From the NCBI RefSeq assembly GCF_052857255.1, contig NC_135505.1:142140343-142204342 (forward strand): DNA of 64,000 bases. Reading direction: 5' to 3'. A model generated the notes under the pieces. It saw only the letters and a program-made list of their open reading frames with translations. It made no database searches and had not been told where the DNA came from. The position numbers and the translations under genes are program-made. This DNA is from Amblyomma americanum (taxonomy: Eukaryota; Arthropoda; Arachnida; Ixodida; Ixodidae). Positions 32,251 through 44,600 of the stretch are shown one piece after another. Within the stretch, counting starts at the first letter, position 1; each line of letters starts with the position of its first letter.

Positions 32251-33756
32251 TCGAAGGGTGAGCCCGAATCGATAAATAATTTGAAGTGGGAAAGGTCTTA
32301 GACCACCCTTATCTCTCTCGGCCTTGTTACAAACTTACTCCGCCTTGGGAGATTCGCCTAAAGGCGTTTGATTAATTTGAAACTTACTTACCAGACATGC
32401 AACTTTAATCGAATCGTCACCTCCATAATACGTACGGTAACTTTCGGGCTGAAACTGCTATCCATCTATAGAATCTCCTTTATAAAGTTACATAAAAATG
32501 TACGTATGGTCAAATGTTTAGCAGAATTTGGCTGCGCTCGGGTGGATGCAAATCAGTAACTACTCCCTTATGGTAAATGTACATACGTATGTTATCACAT
32601 TCAACGAACCACAGCAGGCACTGTCACAAAGTGGAGCTGCAATTTCTGGGAACTTGCGACGCATACGCACGCAGGAACACAGGGCCCGTAAGGTAGACAC
32701 GCAGCTGCTTTTTTTTTTTTTATCGCCACATCTGAATCTGGAAATGAACACTACAGCTACTTCATAATACCAGAAGCTTACTGACTCTTCACTACAGCCG
32801 CCCTTTATTTTCTACTCGACAAGGCTTCAGTACCACTCCGTCAGTCGCACGTGACCACTTCCCACGCCTCCGCGCGGTCACAAAAGCGAGAACCGCGTAA
32901 GGAAAGCACCGTATACGCCAGGTGCAAAAAAAAAAAAAAAGTTCAGAGAACCGTAACGTACACAGCGACACGCGCTTCCCGCCAGATTTGGCGGCGACAC
33001 GCTCCACTGACCGACAACCCCGTGCCGCAACCACCACCGACCTCGTCGCAGACGACAACACGACCGCGTAGCAGACGGCACAAAAATAGAAGTGAAAGCA
33101 AGCACACGATTTCGTCTGCTATAGACTCGCGTCCGACGCGTGACCATTCGGCACCACCGCACGCCACGGAAGGAACCACAATAAACGAAACCAGTGAAAC
33201 CGCAATAATGAAGCCCGCACGTGCGCAGAGCGCGTGGCTTTATCTCCGCCGGCGCCAGAGAAGCGAAGTCAGCGAAATCAATCGCAGCCGGCGGCGTCCC
33301 TGAAATGCGCGCGCTGGCTCCACGCTTGGGCTGTTCTGCCTTTGTTCAGACCACCGCCCCCCCCCCCTTTCCTCGACGCAGTAATCGGGACAATACCGGC
33401 CCGGATATAATAACGGTAATAAAATGGAAATCAGAGGGGGGAGGGAGGCTTTGGCGGGTGTTTCACATTCGAGGAAGTTGCGCAGGGATGGGGAGAGGGT
33501 AAGATTGGGAAGGGCTGCGGCGCGAGGGAGGAAGCAGACGGCAGAGGTAGTACATAACGGGACCCGTACTCATACATCCAGGGTAAGCGAGCAGAAGAAA
33601 GAAATACATCTAGATTGGTGAGTAGAGAAGGCAAGCGAAAGAACGCGTAGTACGCCTGTTCCTGTAATTACTTACTCGAAGAGAGGGGAGGGGGAGAGCA
33701 ATTTTAACTCCAAAAGTGTGTCGGTAGACCGCGCGGCGGCGGGCTGTCACGCGATT
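32251..33756. other. no gene; motif cluster 5
   Basis: TTACTCCGCCTTGGGAGATT at 32335-32354 resembles sequence near 34369 in the second SINE copy region. GCAGACG-type sites lie at about 33047 (CGCAGACGAC), 33070, 33111 and 33533. A C11 run lies at 33357-33367. Frames are low complexity. Confidence 0.4.
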
Positions 33757-34075
33757 GGTTACCCCTCCCGCCAGGGCGCGCTGCGGCGCCTTCAAAGACC
33801 GCAGCCCTAGCTGCCGCGGTTTGGGCGTCGGAAGTGGCCGTGGATCGCTGGCGTCGCTTCCGGTCGTGGTCGCCGCGTGCAGGAAACGGCTGCGAAGCTT
33901 TTTCGCAGCGCGAAGTTGTCGCGGAAAAGGGAGGCTTTTGGAGGAGAACACGTGGTACGCGTTAGGTGTGCGATGTGACGTAACTTTTTGGCGCGTGCGG
34001 CCCGCGCCAAGGCGCACGTGTCGAAGCCAGTTTCCGCTCCGACGTCTCTTCCGGTTCTGATATGGCGGCTGCAAA
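33757..34075 (+). promoter_or_regulatory. candidate TATA-less promoter island
   Basis: In about 320 bp of CpG-rich DNA there are ETS-type sites CGGAAGTG (33829), CTTCCGG (33857) and CTTCCGG (34048), a CRE-like TGACGTAA (33976), E-box-like CACGTG sites and a YY1/downstream-initiator type ATATGGCGGC (34060-34069). The set resembles vertebrate and arthropod housekeeping promoters. An ATG in the YY1 site opens only a 14-codon frame without a good GT donor, so no first exon is claimed. Confidence 0.35.
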
Positions 34076-34174
34076 GTCTTTTAACTTTCTGGCTTTCTGG
34101 CTATAACTCGCGGAATGGGTCGAAGACGATTTAGGTGTTACCGCGTCGATTTTAACGAGCACACAATACGAGAT

Positions 34175-34400
34175 GTCCTGGTTAGCCCAGTTGGTAGAGC
34201 AACTGCCCCGGACAGGCGATGGTCGAGGGTTAGAACCCCGGACCAGGACTGATTTTTCTCCATCTGCGAAGTTTCTGTGAAAGCTGTATAGATTTGCCTT
34301 GTAGGCGTTTGACTCCGGTTATGTGGACTCTAATGAGTCATTACTTTTTTATTACAAATCAACTCCGCCTTGGGGGATTCCCTTAAAACATTGGACCAGT
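34175..34400 (+). repeat. second tRNA-derived SINE family, copy 2
   Basis: The head (34175-34249) looks nearly like a tRNA gene: a 7-bp acceptor stem GTCCTGG/CCAGGAC, a perfect A box TAGCCCAGTTGG and a near-B box GGGTTAGAACCCC. However, the T stem is weak, the anticodon stem has a mismatch and position 33 is C. It is followed by ATCTGCGAAGTTTCTGTGAA, the same body as the copy at 32060 (minus), then CTAATGAGTCATTAC and ACTCCGCCTTGGGGGATTCC. I therefore call a SINE with a well-kept head, not a tRNA gene. Confidence 0.7.
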
Positions 34401-34957
34401 ATAAGCGAAATACGACTGTGTTTATATATATGTATAAGCAGCTCCGAGAAGCAGTGGGTGTATTATGTTTTTTTGTGTGTGTAATCGTGTCGAACTTTGT
34501 CCTCGTTTTCTTTGCGCTGTTTTTGTTATGCTGACATGAAAAAACTCACCAAAATGTTGCGCTTGAGAAACCACATTTGAATGTGGTACCGTGTTGAACA
34601 ACTAAATCCATATTGTGCAACTAGTTTGCTGATGCGATTCTTCTGACGCCTAAAAAACTGTCTGCGCACAACGATTGGTATGCGAAAACTTCCGTTGTAA
34701 CATACTTCGGCGGCGTTTACCGCAGAGGTGCTTCGACATACAACTGCATCATTTCAAAACAAAAACATACCTGTGGAATTCGAATTCAGCAGCAACTCAT
34801 GCGCAGGTCAGGCAGCGCGGCCTATACCCGAAAAAAAAAAAACGAACTGCCTTGCGAAGCGGGTATAATTTCTTGGACCGTTGCCAACGCTGAATTGGAA
34901 TTTCCAAAACATCGTCCAGTAGGAGTGATACCTTCTCTATAACACTAAACAATATCT
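34401..34957. other. nothing recognised
   Basis: AT-richer unique-looking sequence. Confidence 0.3.
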
Positions 34958-35304
34958 CACCCATAAGGCTGCAAATCAGCTTGTGCCCAGACGAAAACCC
35001 ATTGACACACGTTGCCATCAGCACCCTTAAGGAACGGTGCACTTCATGATACTTTAGAGGGTGTAATGGTTGCACCCTCATTAAAGGGTACTATTTTTCC
35101 ATACCACCTCTACGAATGCATGTTGGAAGCGTGTTCCACGTTCATTCAGCCATGAAGCAAAACTTATGGATTGAGGCACGCCCTGTAAACTTTCATGCGG
35201 TGCACCCTTCCTGAAGGGTGCTGATCTCTGCACCTTTTCGCAGCACCCTCAAGGTGATAAAGGGTGTTCGTCTGGGGACAAGCTGGTTTGCACCCTTGTG
35301 GGTG
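34958..35304. mobile_element. second fold-back family (GCACCCTT/AAGGGTGC), one copy
   Basis: The ends are inverted repeats: CACCCATAAGGCTGCAAATC and then CAGCTTGTGCCCAGACGAAA on the left, mirrored by TTCGTCTGGGGACAAGCTG, GTTTGCACCCTTGTGGGTG on the right. The interior carries palindromic GCACCCTT and AAGGGTGC units (for example CACCCTTCCTGAAGGGTG near 35204). The 347-bp plan matches the TCTATAGAC family but the sequence is unrelated. No protein is encoded. Confidence 0.8.
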
Positions 35305-36228
35305 CGAAGTTTGCCTCTCTATATATATTGAGGCAGAGCGTCGTATATGTGCACGTTCCAAATCGCGGGATGTCATTGATGGGTCAAAAGCCACAGTGCT
35401 ACAACACACTGCGTGTTACCATCACTGCAAAGTGCACAAGGAAACAAGTGTCAACGCATCGCATACGCCTCTGTGAAGCTGTTCGATTATCGCGAGCATA
35501 GCAGTTTTAGAGGCTTTGTGCTGTAACAGGGAAGAGCGCGAATCTAAGCGTGTGGGTTATTCCTAAGCTTCTGATCGATCCTTAGTTTATCCCTTCCTTG
35601 TCCGCACACACCTTTCACTGAAAAAAATTCTCACTTGAATTACGCTCCGATCTGAGTTTTGTGAATTGTGCGCATTTTGTAACTATGTGGTACATGTGGT
35701 TTAACGTTCGAAATCTGCAAATGAAGCTATTAGGGACTCCGTAGTCGAGTGCGCCCAATTAACTTTAGATCACCTGGCAATTCTTTATTGCGCACTGGCA
35801 TCTGGCGAAATCAGGTTATGCCCATCAAATTTGAAAGGAAATATCCTCACACCACCTCGGACCGAATTACTGACGATATAATTACATCAATTCTTTCTAA
35901 GTACATCGTGCCAACAGTAAGCTGCTATTGCTTAGTAAATTCTCGCCCCATGCTACCGGACAGCGCGAGAACACCACTTGCCTCACAAGTTACCAATTTT
36001 GGATTCGTCCTTGATTGTAGAAGACGTGCAAATAGAGCCATGTTAACTCAAATACGTGACGGTACCTTTCCTAGGAACTTTTAGCTAAACGTGACACAGG
36101 AACACAAAACAGTCATTAGATATTGAAGTCGAGAGGTGGACCAAAACACGTCTGGTCGGGGTAAATCATAATAACGTGAAATTGTAGCATCCAACGAAAA
36201 ACAAAAAAACAAGACATTTCGGCACCCG
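35305..36228. other. nothing recognised
   Basis: A 111-codon plus-strand frame at 35749-36084 was read and matches nothing I know. Confidence 0.3.
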
Positions 36229-36526
36229 CCCGCGGAGGCTCAGTGGTTAGGGCGCTCGGCTACTACTGATCCGGAGTTCCCGGGTTCGAACCCGACCGCG
36301 GCGGCCGCGTTTCGATGGAGGCGAAACGCTAAGACACCCGTGTGCTGTGCGATGTCAGTGCACGTTAAAGATCCCGAGGTGGTCGAAATTATTCCGGAGC
36401 CCTCCACTATACGGCACCTCTTTCTTCCTTTCTTCTCTCAGTCCCTCCTTTACGGCACGGTTCAGGTGTCCACCAATATGTGAGACAGATACTGCGCCAT
36501 TTCCTTTCCCCCCAAAATCAATTTTC
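36229..36526 (+). repeat. Ruka-type SINE (type A), full length, best preserved
   Basis: The head begins CCCGCGGAGGCTCAGTGGTT with A-box-like GGCTCAGTGG and a perfect B box GGGTTCGAACCC. The core includes GTGCTGTGCGATGTCAGTGC, ACGTTAAAGATC and GGTGGTCGAAATTATTCC. The pyrimidine tract, CGGTTCAGGTGTCC and CTGCGCCATTTCCTTTCC complete the 3' half. It is the best copy here for a family consensus. Confidence 0.93.
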
Positions 36527-39500
36527 AAGACGGGAGCCGAAACGTCTTGTTTTTTTTTTTTTTTGCCGGCGTCTACAATCTCTCGTTATTAGTCATTAGA
36601 TAGTGCATCACCTACGCTGTTTGAAAACAGTGATCCGCTAGCCCGCCTCAACACCTTGCTGCAGGTCATATCGAGCACGCCTATATACATCTGCCCATGC
36701 ACCTCCGCTGTGGGCCCACATACATTACATTGAAGAAGGGAGGCAGCAGCATATCGTCTGCATAACATTCTTCACTTTTCGTCTGCTGCCGCACGCGCCC
36801 CGCATACCCTCGACCACGGCAGGTTTTTCGGCTGCGTCCCACAGCATAGCAGACGAGCCTGCCGCCGCAGGCCGTATAGTGGCAGACGAACCGGTGGCAG
36901 CCATCACCTGCTCTCGGCACGCGTACAGATCGACGGCCGATCGGGGGAGGAAGGGGGGGGGGGATACTCCGAAGCCACTTGCATCTGCCTTCGATGCAGC
37001 CGCCCGGTTCACGCCGTATGCCTTCGGTGTTTTTTCCACGCATGCTCCCTGGAATGGAAGCCACGCGCCTCCGTAATCGGCGCCGCTGTGCAAACATATC
37101 GATGTACTACAGCGGGGAAAGGGGGCGAGAGAAGAGGGGGAGGAGGATGAAGATGCGGATCTAGAGAGGAGAAAGGGTTTTCGAGAGAGTGAGAGGGACG
37201 ATGATGTCTGGAAAGTAAGCGGACAGCGACCGATCCTAAATTGCAGCCGATAAAATCGCCCGCTACGCGGAGTCCTGCGGTCGTGCGAATGTCGCGTGGC
37301 ACTCTTAGCTGCTGTGTCTTTTGGCGACTTTGGGTGAAGGCAGGTGGTGTGTGGGCAGCCATGGATAGCGAGAAGGAAACATAAATGCGTGACTTAGAGT
37401 GACAGCCGCGAGGTTACTTAACGAGAACGGGCCCGTAGTAGGTTAAGCCGCTTTGCTTTAGGTTCAACTCCAAAGAAACGTCTCAGTCTCTTATGCAGCA
37501 TAATAAACCCAGTGTTTCAGTTATATATATTTAATTGCCTATAGGAACGCAAAAAGGCAAACATGGTGGCTACTAAACAAAGCTATTGATTTATACTTCA
37601 GGCCTGTTTTCTTTTGACGGTGGTCGCTTGAAGAGATGACATACGATAGCGGTAAAGAAATTTTGAACGCTCTTTCTCGTTTCTCCTTTTAATAGAGTTC
37701 CCGCTTGCGTCTGCAGCTGAGATTTCTCATAGTATACGTTTACATTCTAGTTGCTGATCTTCTAATGAATTAACAGAGATACTTTCACGCGTACGTCTTT
37801 CTGTTTCAATATTTTTGCCAAAAATACACAGTTCCTAACAGGCTATTATATAAAAAGCTTCATATGCACATAAAATAATTTGGTTTTTAAATTTCGTGCC
37901 CTGTCCCATTTTAAAGAGGTTCGCGTGCTACCAAACAGGAGAGTGAACTGAGTTAGGAGATGATTACAATTAACTCACCAGTTTGCGAAAAAAATCTGCA
38001 AAACTGAGACGTAGCTAAGTCTTGACGTGTTCATGCATTTCTCCTGTATTAAATGCAGCAATAAATGATTCGAATTGAGCTCCTTCTGAGAATAAGACAA
38101 GTCCATGCTCAGAGTATCAAATACCTCAATGACGCTGTTTCGGATGCGAATGATGGTTTACTAATTGATATTTTTAGCAATATTGTCGCTCACAGTCACG
38201 CAACGTATCCAAAACTATAGCTATCCGAAACGAAACGTATCAGTTGACCATTCGAGAGCTCCGGGTGACCCTTCATGAAACAAAAGGCCTTCCTAATGAA
38301 AGTCACCAGAAAGTCACCATAGCTGTGAACTGATAACAGCTGATAAGAGGCTGGATGAATACAGGAGAGCGGTATGCCTGTATGGAGGCACTTAACGCTT
38401 CGAGGGCAGAAGGATTACGTGGCCACGATAAGGCTGAAAGAGGGCTAAAAGGATAGCAAAAGTGCACCATCGACTGGACGCCATCTGTCAGAGGCCACTC
38501 GAACTTGTCACGTGCCGTTATAAAAACGCAGACGGTCAGAAGGCCCTCAGTGACGGTTGCGAAAACTCCCTGTGGAGAACCTACGCAAACAACTCGCTCG
38601 CACACATATGCCGTCTTTAGTGGCACGTACGCTACAGCATGGTTATAGCGGGAACAGAAATAAAACTAAGTGCAGTAAAAAAAAGGCAAAGGAGAGCCTT
38701 ATCAGCGGCAGCTTAGTGGTACTTGATGCGGACTCGACGTCTGCTTCGTGGCGCGTGGCAGCAGCCTTTCGACGGTCTGTTTTGTTCGCTCTGTTTTTAC
38801 TCTTGCTACTGTTGCGCCTTTCGCAGGAAGCACAGAACCTTATCGTATTCGTGACATAAGTGCCGCAGTCTGGTGCCATGTACACGAGTGCCGCAGGCGA
38901 TACACGATCCTGTAGTTTATATATATATATATATATTGCGGTTTCCAAGTTTGTCGTCTGCTACCACGCGAACGGCGGAAGCGTGCCGCGCGCGCTGCAG
39001 CAGACGACGCAGGTGTTCGGACCACCGGTGCATTCGTCGCGTTGCCTGCGCCACTCGACACCAGGTGTCGCTTGGCCTCTTGCCGCTGCGCTCGCCTCTC
39101 TCTCTCTCTCGTAGAAGAAAGAGTAATGAAGAAAGCAGAAGGAAAGACGGACTGAGGGAAAGCAGCAGGAGGCTTGTTTAAGGCCTTATTACCGCGCGGT
39201 GCTGGAGGAGCTATGGATGAGTGGATGAGTGCAGGATGTCGGTGAATGGCGGGTGACTCGCTTCACCAGCTCCCCGGCTGTTGGCTCCTTTGGAAGAGGC
39301 GAAAAAGCGAGTCTGTTTAAAACGGACTGGCTTGTCTTGTGCGGTAGTGACTTTGTGTGTACCTGCCCCTATTAAATTTTGTCAAATAACGGACTGATGG
39401 GGCAGCGTCGCAAAATATGTCCACTGCTATCCTATACCGCAAATATTGCTGACAATTTGCGTTTGTAGCAAAACTAAACCTACTCCGACGCAGAGGTTCG

Positions 39501-39735
39501 TAGGCGCGAGGGAAATTAACAAAAGCCGATTTAGATTCCCCGTTAGTTTTCGAAATCATAACTGAAGAAACCTGGCTTCAATTGTGGACACATGGATACA
39601 ACTCATCATCTTTAGCATAGTCCAATGTTGTAATGTTCAAGGACTATGTGTTGAGTAACATCTGCAGGCAGGAAACACCAGAAAACGGGAATAAAGTGCT
39701 TGAAAACGCAATTCCTGCAACGCGATGTTCTACGA
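36527..39735. other. no gene; motif clusters 6 and 7
   Basis: CGTCTGC/GCAGACG sites lie at about 36752, 36778, 36847 and 36879. Exact AGCAGACGAC-type sites lie at 38953-38962 and 38999-39008, with a variant at about 38735. A short (TA)n tract is at 38916-38936. Nothing coding is recognised. Confidence 0.4.
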
Positions 39736-39900
39736 CAGTCGAACCTCGTTATAACGAAACGCTTTATAACGAAATAATGAACATAACGAAGTCATGACGA
39801 TTCCCCTTGGAAGCTCTGTCAACACGGGCTATAACGAAGCTACGGATATAACGAAGTAATCACCGGGCGCCTTCAACTCCGTTATAACGACGTTCAACTG
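39736..39900 (+). mobile_element. pogo/Tigger-like MITE, best copy
   Basis: CAGTCGAACCTCGTTATAAC begins and TATAACGACGTTCAACTG ends the element. The inverted ends are about 20 bp with few mismatches. Internal subrepeats of ATATAACGAAGTAAT and CATAACGAAGTCATGACGAT echo the ends. It is 165 bp without coding capacity. With the copies at 660, 14024 and 26398 it gives a good consensus. Confidence 0.92.
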
Positions 39901-40187
39901 TACATAGTTATGATTTTGTGATAATTATTTCCTGCAGAAAGATATTAGACAATTAAAAGTTTTCTTCTCATTTTACTTGCTCCAAGCCTGTGACTGTGAA
40001 CGACTAAGCCGCTCAAAGACGAAGTTACGCGAACAGCGAAATGATCCCCCTCCCCCGCTGTACATTTTCCCGAAAGAGCTGAGAGACATATAGAGAGGGT
40101 ACGCCTGCGTGGAAGGACCAAAACACATCACTCCAAACAAATGCTAACGGAAAAGGACCACGAAGCACCCAAGTAAACCGCATTAGG

Positions 40188-40730
40188 AACAGACGACAAT
40201 AAGGAAAGTACAAGCGCAACGAACGAAAGCGTCGTGACATCCGATTCGTGGAAACGAAAGAAAACACCTTTCACCGAACGCCGCCGCCGCCGCAGTTACG
40301 CAATCGCGGCAGCAGACGACGACGCGGGGAGCGTGCCGCCGCCGCCTTTCTGATGGCGGTGCTCGATAACAAACACACACAAACAAAAACAATTGAGCAG
40401 ACGGCTCCGTCGGTCGTTCCGACCGGAGGGGAGAGGGGGGTCACAAACCGGCTTAATTCATTAGATATTACACTGGCGTTAGTGCCTTTAATGGCGCCAT
40501 TCCATGTCTCGGGCATTGAAAGCGCCCGGTCGGCGGGAAACAGCGACTTGAGGGGAGAAGGAACACTCTCCGTTTAGCGCGAAAAACGCCAGCAGGCGTC
40601 GTCGTCTGCTCCTCCAACTGGCCACCGCAGCGCGCCGTCTGCTTCGGCACATCTGCTCGCGCTCTCGAGGAGCAGACGACCTTTGGCGCTCCCGCTGCTG
40701 TCTGCTTCTGCGTTTCCGCGAGCAGACGGT
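40188..40730. promoter_or_regulatory. AGCAGACGAC motif cluster 8
   Basis: Exact copies lie at 40311-40320, 40601-40610 (complement) and 40671-40680. Variants CAGACGAC, GAGCAGACGG, CCGTCTGCTTC and TGTCTGCTTC lie at about 40188, 40396, 40634, 40688 and 40720. Both orientations are mixed. Function unknown. Confidence 0.5.
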
Positions 40731-40943
40731 GAAACCTCTTCTTATCGAGGCTTGCCGTATCGGCTTTAGCATGTTGCGCTCACTTACGAGAAGGTGGAAG
40801 GGGGGGAGGGGGATCTGTCGTTGAGTATTGTTTGAGTTAGCTGACTGTTTCCACTAGGTCCCACTTCATTTGTTGGGAAGCGCGACAGGTGTCCCCATTG
40901 AAACGACCTCTCACCGCGCGGTGGGGGTGCGGTTGTAATGGGC

Positions 40944-40990
40944 GCGTGTTCTATACTGCGCGTGCGTAGATGGCAGCCATCTTGGTGCGC
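40944..40990 (+). promoter_or_regulatory. promoter-like site pair (NRF1-like, YY1-like)
   Basis: GCGCGTGTTCTATACTGCGC, then GTGCG, then GATGGCAGCCATCTTGG, a palindromic pair of YY1-type sites. The CTATACTG next to an NRF1-like repeat recalls the cassette at 20641. No transcript start can be shown. Confidence 0.25.
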
Positions 40991-41479
40991 GTTGCGCAAG
41001 TCGGTCGCGCGGATTTAGTGGTGGTTTCCCCTGGTCCCCGCGGTAATGGGGTACCACACCACGGGGTGCGTAGCAGTTTGCAGAATCAGCGCGGGCATGC
41101 AGCCGTCTGGCTTCGGGTCAGCGCCAAAGCGGCGGTCTTGGGATGCGCGCCTGATTGGGGCTGGCGGAAGAGCGCATGCTGGGAAGAGAACACACAGCTG
41201 CTGTTGTGCAAGAGCGAAGCCCCGGAAGTCGACTTGGCGTCCCAGTGTGTGTCTGCTTCCCCTGAAGGCCAGCTGCGTCTTGCGGGTGTTTTTGAATGTG
41301 CAAATGCCGCAGAAAGGAACTTTAAATAATTTTTAGGAGTTAAGGACTTTAAAAAGCTTTTAAAAAATTCCAGGTCTACATGTCGCAGCAGAAAAATATT
41401 GTGGGCAATACGCCTAAGCGACTTCTCAGACTCTGAGAAAAGCCTAATATATCAACAGCAAATGACATGACATGTGATG

Positions 41480-41625
41480 GAGAGAAAGGCGCACTAATTG
41501 TCGCAGCGTTGGAGGACACCCCAACTGCGATGTGAGGGAAAGAATGACGATTGAAAGGACACTGGCAGAGATAGGCGCCGCAGTGGAGGGCTGTGCAACA
41601 ATTTGAACTGCAGATCATTATAACA
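41480..41625 (-). repeat. diverged Ruka-related SINE fragment, third 3' variant
   Basis: On the minus strand CCCTCCACTGCGGCGCC (core end) is followed by CTTTCAATCGTCATTCTTTC, CCCTCACATCGCAGTTGGGG and TGTCCTCCAACGCTGCGA. These parallel the type A order (pyrimidine tract, GTTCAGGTGTCC-like) but are strongly diverged. Confidence 0.5.
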
Positions 41626-44600
41626 TATTTGTTTTGATAGATGTCTGCAATAAGGTTTTCTGCCATTGTCACCCTGCATGGCACATATACAAATTGACCT
41701 TACAGTACCTCCCTTGGGCTCCCCAAACTGCATTACCCAACAGAATTCCCAAAGCAGTTTCTGAGCGTCCTCCGCCAGCGATCCCCCAAGAATGCAGTAA
41801 GACGCTGTGAAAATCAAAGCTTCCGGCGAAAGAACCTAAAAATCTGGACGGCCGTAGTTCCCCGTCAACAGATGATCACATAATATTCGCTTTTTCTGTC
41901 CATATGATCCGTGTTCCCAAGTATGCTTGTGCAGTTGATCATCTTACGTGAAACCGATAATAACTCCATTAGCTAGTATTCAAATACGACGTAATATTGC
42001 TTTCGTCGGTAAATCAGCTTTCTTATTTTAACATTATCTGCAATATGAACGGATCAGAAACAACGGGATGCAAGCTGAAAAGTTGTCCCTTATCTTTCTA
42101 TTTCCGCGGCATTATACAGGGTTAAACGGTTAAACAGCAGTTCGGGCTCGGTGTTAACACTAAATGAATAGATCAATCAACGACGGATGTCGTCTTTCCT
42201 TGAAATAAGGTAGATGACACACATAAGAGGTACGTCGGAGCCAGCAGAGCCAGCAGCCTGAATTTTGTTAGTATTCCTCCCAGCAACTAACACTTCAAGA
42301 ATAGTTTTCGCTGTGCATGCCCACTTTCCAGAGTGCGCAGCTCAATAGCAGAAGAGGAAAATTATTGCCGCCAGAACATTCTGGTAAGTGAGCCATTGGC
42401 GGGTTCGTCTGCTGCTATAAAAATACACTCCAGAAATAAAGGAACCGGAATCCTTGTCAGGTGTCTTCAAGAATTATCAGGATCATAAATTATGTGCGAA
42501 GAAAAAAAGAGAGAAAAGACACCGACATGTGCGCTTAAGTTTGCACTGTCCAGGCATGAAAAACGCGGGACAAAACACAATAGACTACCAGGATTTCATC
42601 GCAAATAATCCCTTCATCGCAGAAAAACATAAAAAACTGGATTTTTATTGACAAAAAGATCATTACAGCGTAACTTGATCTAGTTAAATTTGATAATGTC
42701 TGCATGTCTATAGGGACGACAAAACTTCCCGCGAATAAGCAGTCGAAGAGGGCACATCAAAAGCACATTTTAATACCCCACTATCGCTTGCAGTGATGCA
42801 TTAGGACCACGGAAGTTTCAGGCTGTTTTTCCGTTAGGGTTAGCTTTTGCACGAATTAATTTTTAAGCAGGCCTCCTGTATATCTGGAAGATGACATGCT
42901 GGACTTTGCTTTGATAATAAAATGTTCAAAAAGCCTGTTTCCCTAAGTACAAAGCGGTTGAAAATTGGGTCGTCACTCCGTCTACGTCCTTGTCCCTGCG
43001 GTGCCACAGCACTGCGAATTCCCTAAGTATTTCACCAATTCAAGTAGTTCATTAGGTGCAGCTGAAAATTATGCACATTTTTGTAGTTTGTATCGCAAGT
43101 GATACGGGGGGCAATGCACGGTTAATTCAGCACAAGATACGCGAACTGACTGTAGTTGGAAGACTGGACCTCGGATTTTCTAGAGCACAAATCGGGAACA
43201 TTCTGGCGGCTCCCAGAGTACCGTATCCTACATAGCTGGACAAAAATTTTGAGTTTTGGTAAACTGTAAGCTAATTTTATGGAAATATTGTAGGTAATGA
43301 TAAATTCTTCCGGTGTGTGGGAAAAAGTTTAGAAGAAAGCTTTCCCATCGCTGTCATCGAGCAGTTAGGAGTGCCACAAAAAAAAAAAAACAACAACGGG
43401 GAATGCATTTGACGATTACAAAAACGTTAATAGGAAAAGAAAACAATGCAAGCCTGCCGACGGGATATCTGCGGACATATTGATTGTTATAGTAAAATCT
43501 TACAAATATGAAAAAAAAATTGCGTTCATAAACTCTTTCCCGCTCAAAAATTCTTTTGTCGAGAAATTGTGGCTTATGAGTAAACATGGCATCAACAAAT
43601 ATTACCAACAACAAATCTCACCTGATCTGACTGCGAGCTCGTCTTTGAAACAGAGAACAGCGCACAGGCGCACCTTTCCGACGTGGCATTTCAACCTGTC
43701 CGTACCCCGCTGTGCCCACTATAGCATCTGTCTATTCTCCACTTACGGAGCTCGAAGGCGAGTGTCTCTGCATACGGAAGACTAAGTAGCAAAACAGCCC
43801 AAGCCACGCCATAGCTCGTTCCATAGAACGACACAATATCTTTTAACGAGAGTGTTTTGCGGGAGATATCAGTATGCAACGGAGGGCACTTCCTGCCGCA
43901 TGCTTCCAAAGCACGACGGTCAAAAATAGGGCCCGTCGAAGAAACCGCTAATGGGGGAGGTTATTCAAACCACCGCAACCAGTGCAGCGCAGCCTCCGGC
44001 GAAGGATAGCGGAAACCGCGTCGAGAAGAAGAAAGCCAGCCACGACAATTTCCGCTCGCCTTCGGCGCCGTGCAATGTCGAACCGGGCACAACAAACGGT
44101 CGACTGCGTTCAAGGACCGTCCGCGTGTCTCACACGCTCTCTCTGTCAAGGGCGCGTTTGGGGCGGTTCTTTTTTGTCTCCGTGTGGCGTACGCGTATAC
44201 GGTATTGGCTCATTTGGAGGATGCTTTTGTCGCCGGCGACACTGCCGAGAAGGACGAGTTCAGCTCGCGACGCCTTCTATGTTTTCTTAGCTCGCAGAGG
44301 CGCTTTTTTGTTTGTTTCATTATCCGAAGCCATTGTGATGCCTGTAGTTTCCGATTGTTTGTATGTGTTTTTTTTTTGCTTTTGCTTTATTTGCGAGGAT
44401 AGCGAACGAACAAAACAGGAATCTCGCCTTGAGCGGGTGACCCAATTCCGGAAATAAAAAAAAAAGCAAGCCGGCGACTACTTCTTGCTCAGCCCATACC
44501 GTGGACTGTGTGGCATGGAATCGAGTAGAGAAAGAGAGAGATGTCTTCACACTTGACGAGCCACGGCAGTGAGAGAGCCCGTGTGGCCTATGGGTGGTCG

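Larger units (their letters stand above)
39901..41479. other. no gene; motif cluster 8
   Basis: Densest stretch of the AGCAGACGAC signal (separate entry) and a promoter-like site near 40.95 kb. Coding not recognised. Confidence 0.4.

Noticed and set aside
34175..34249. Functional tRNA gene
   Set aside because: The acceptor stem and A box are good, but the T stem is poor, the B box has a mismatch, position 33 is not T, and the 3' flank is a SINE body shared with 32060-32250.
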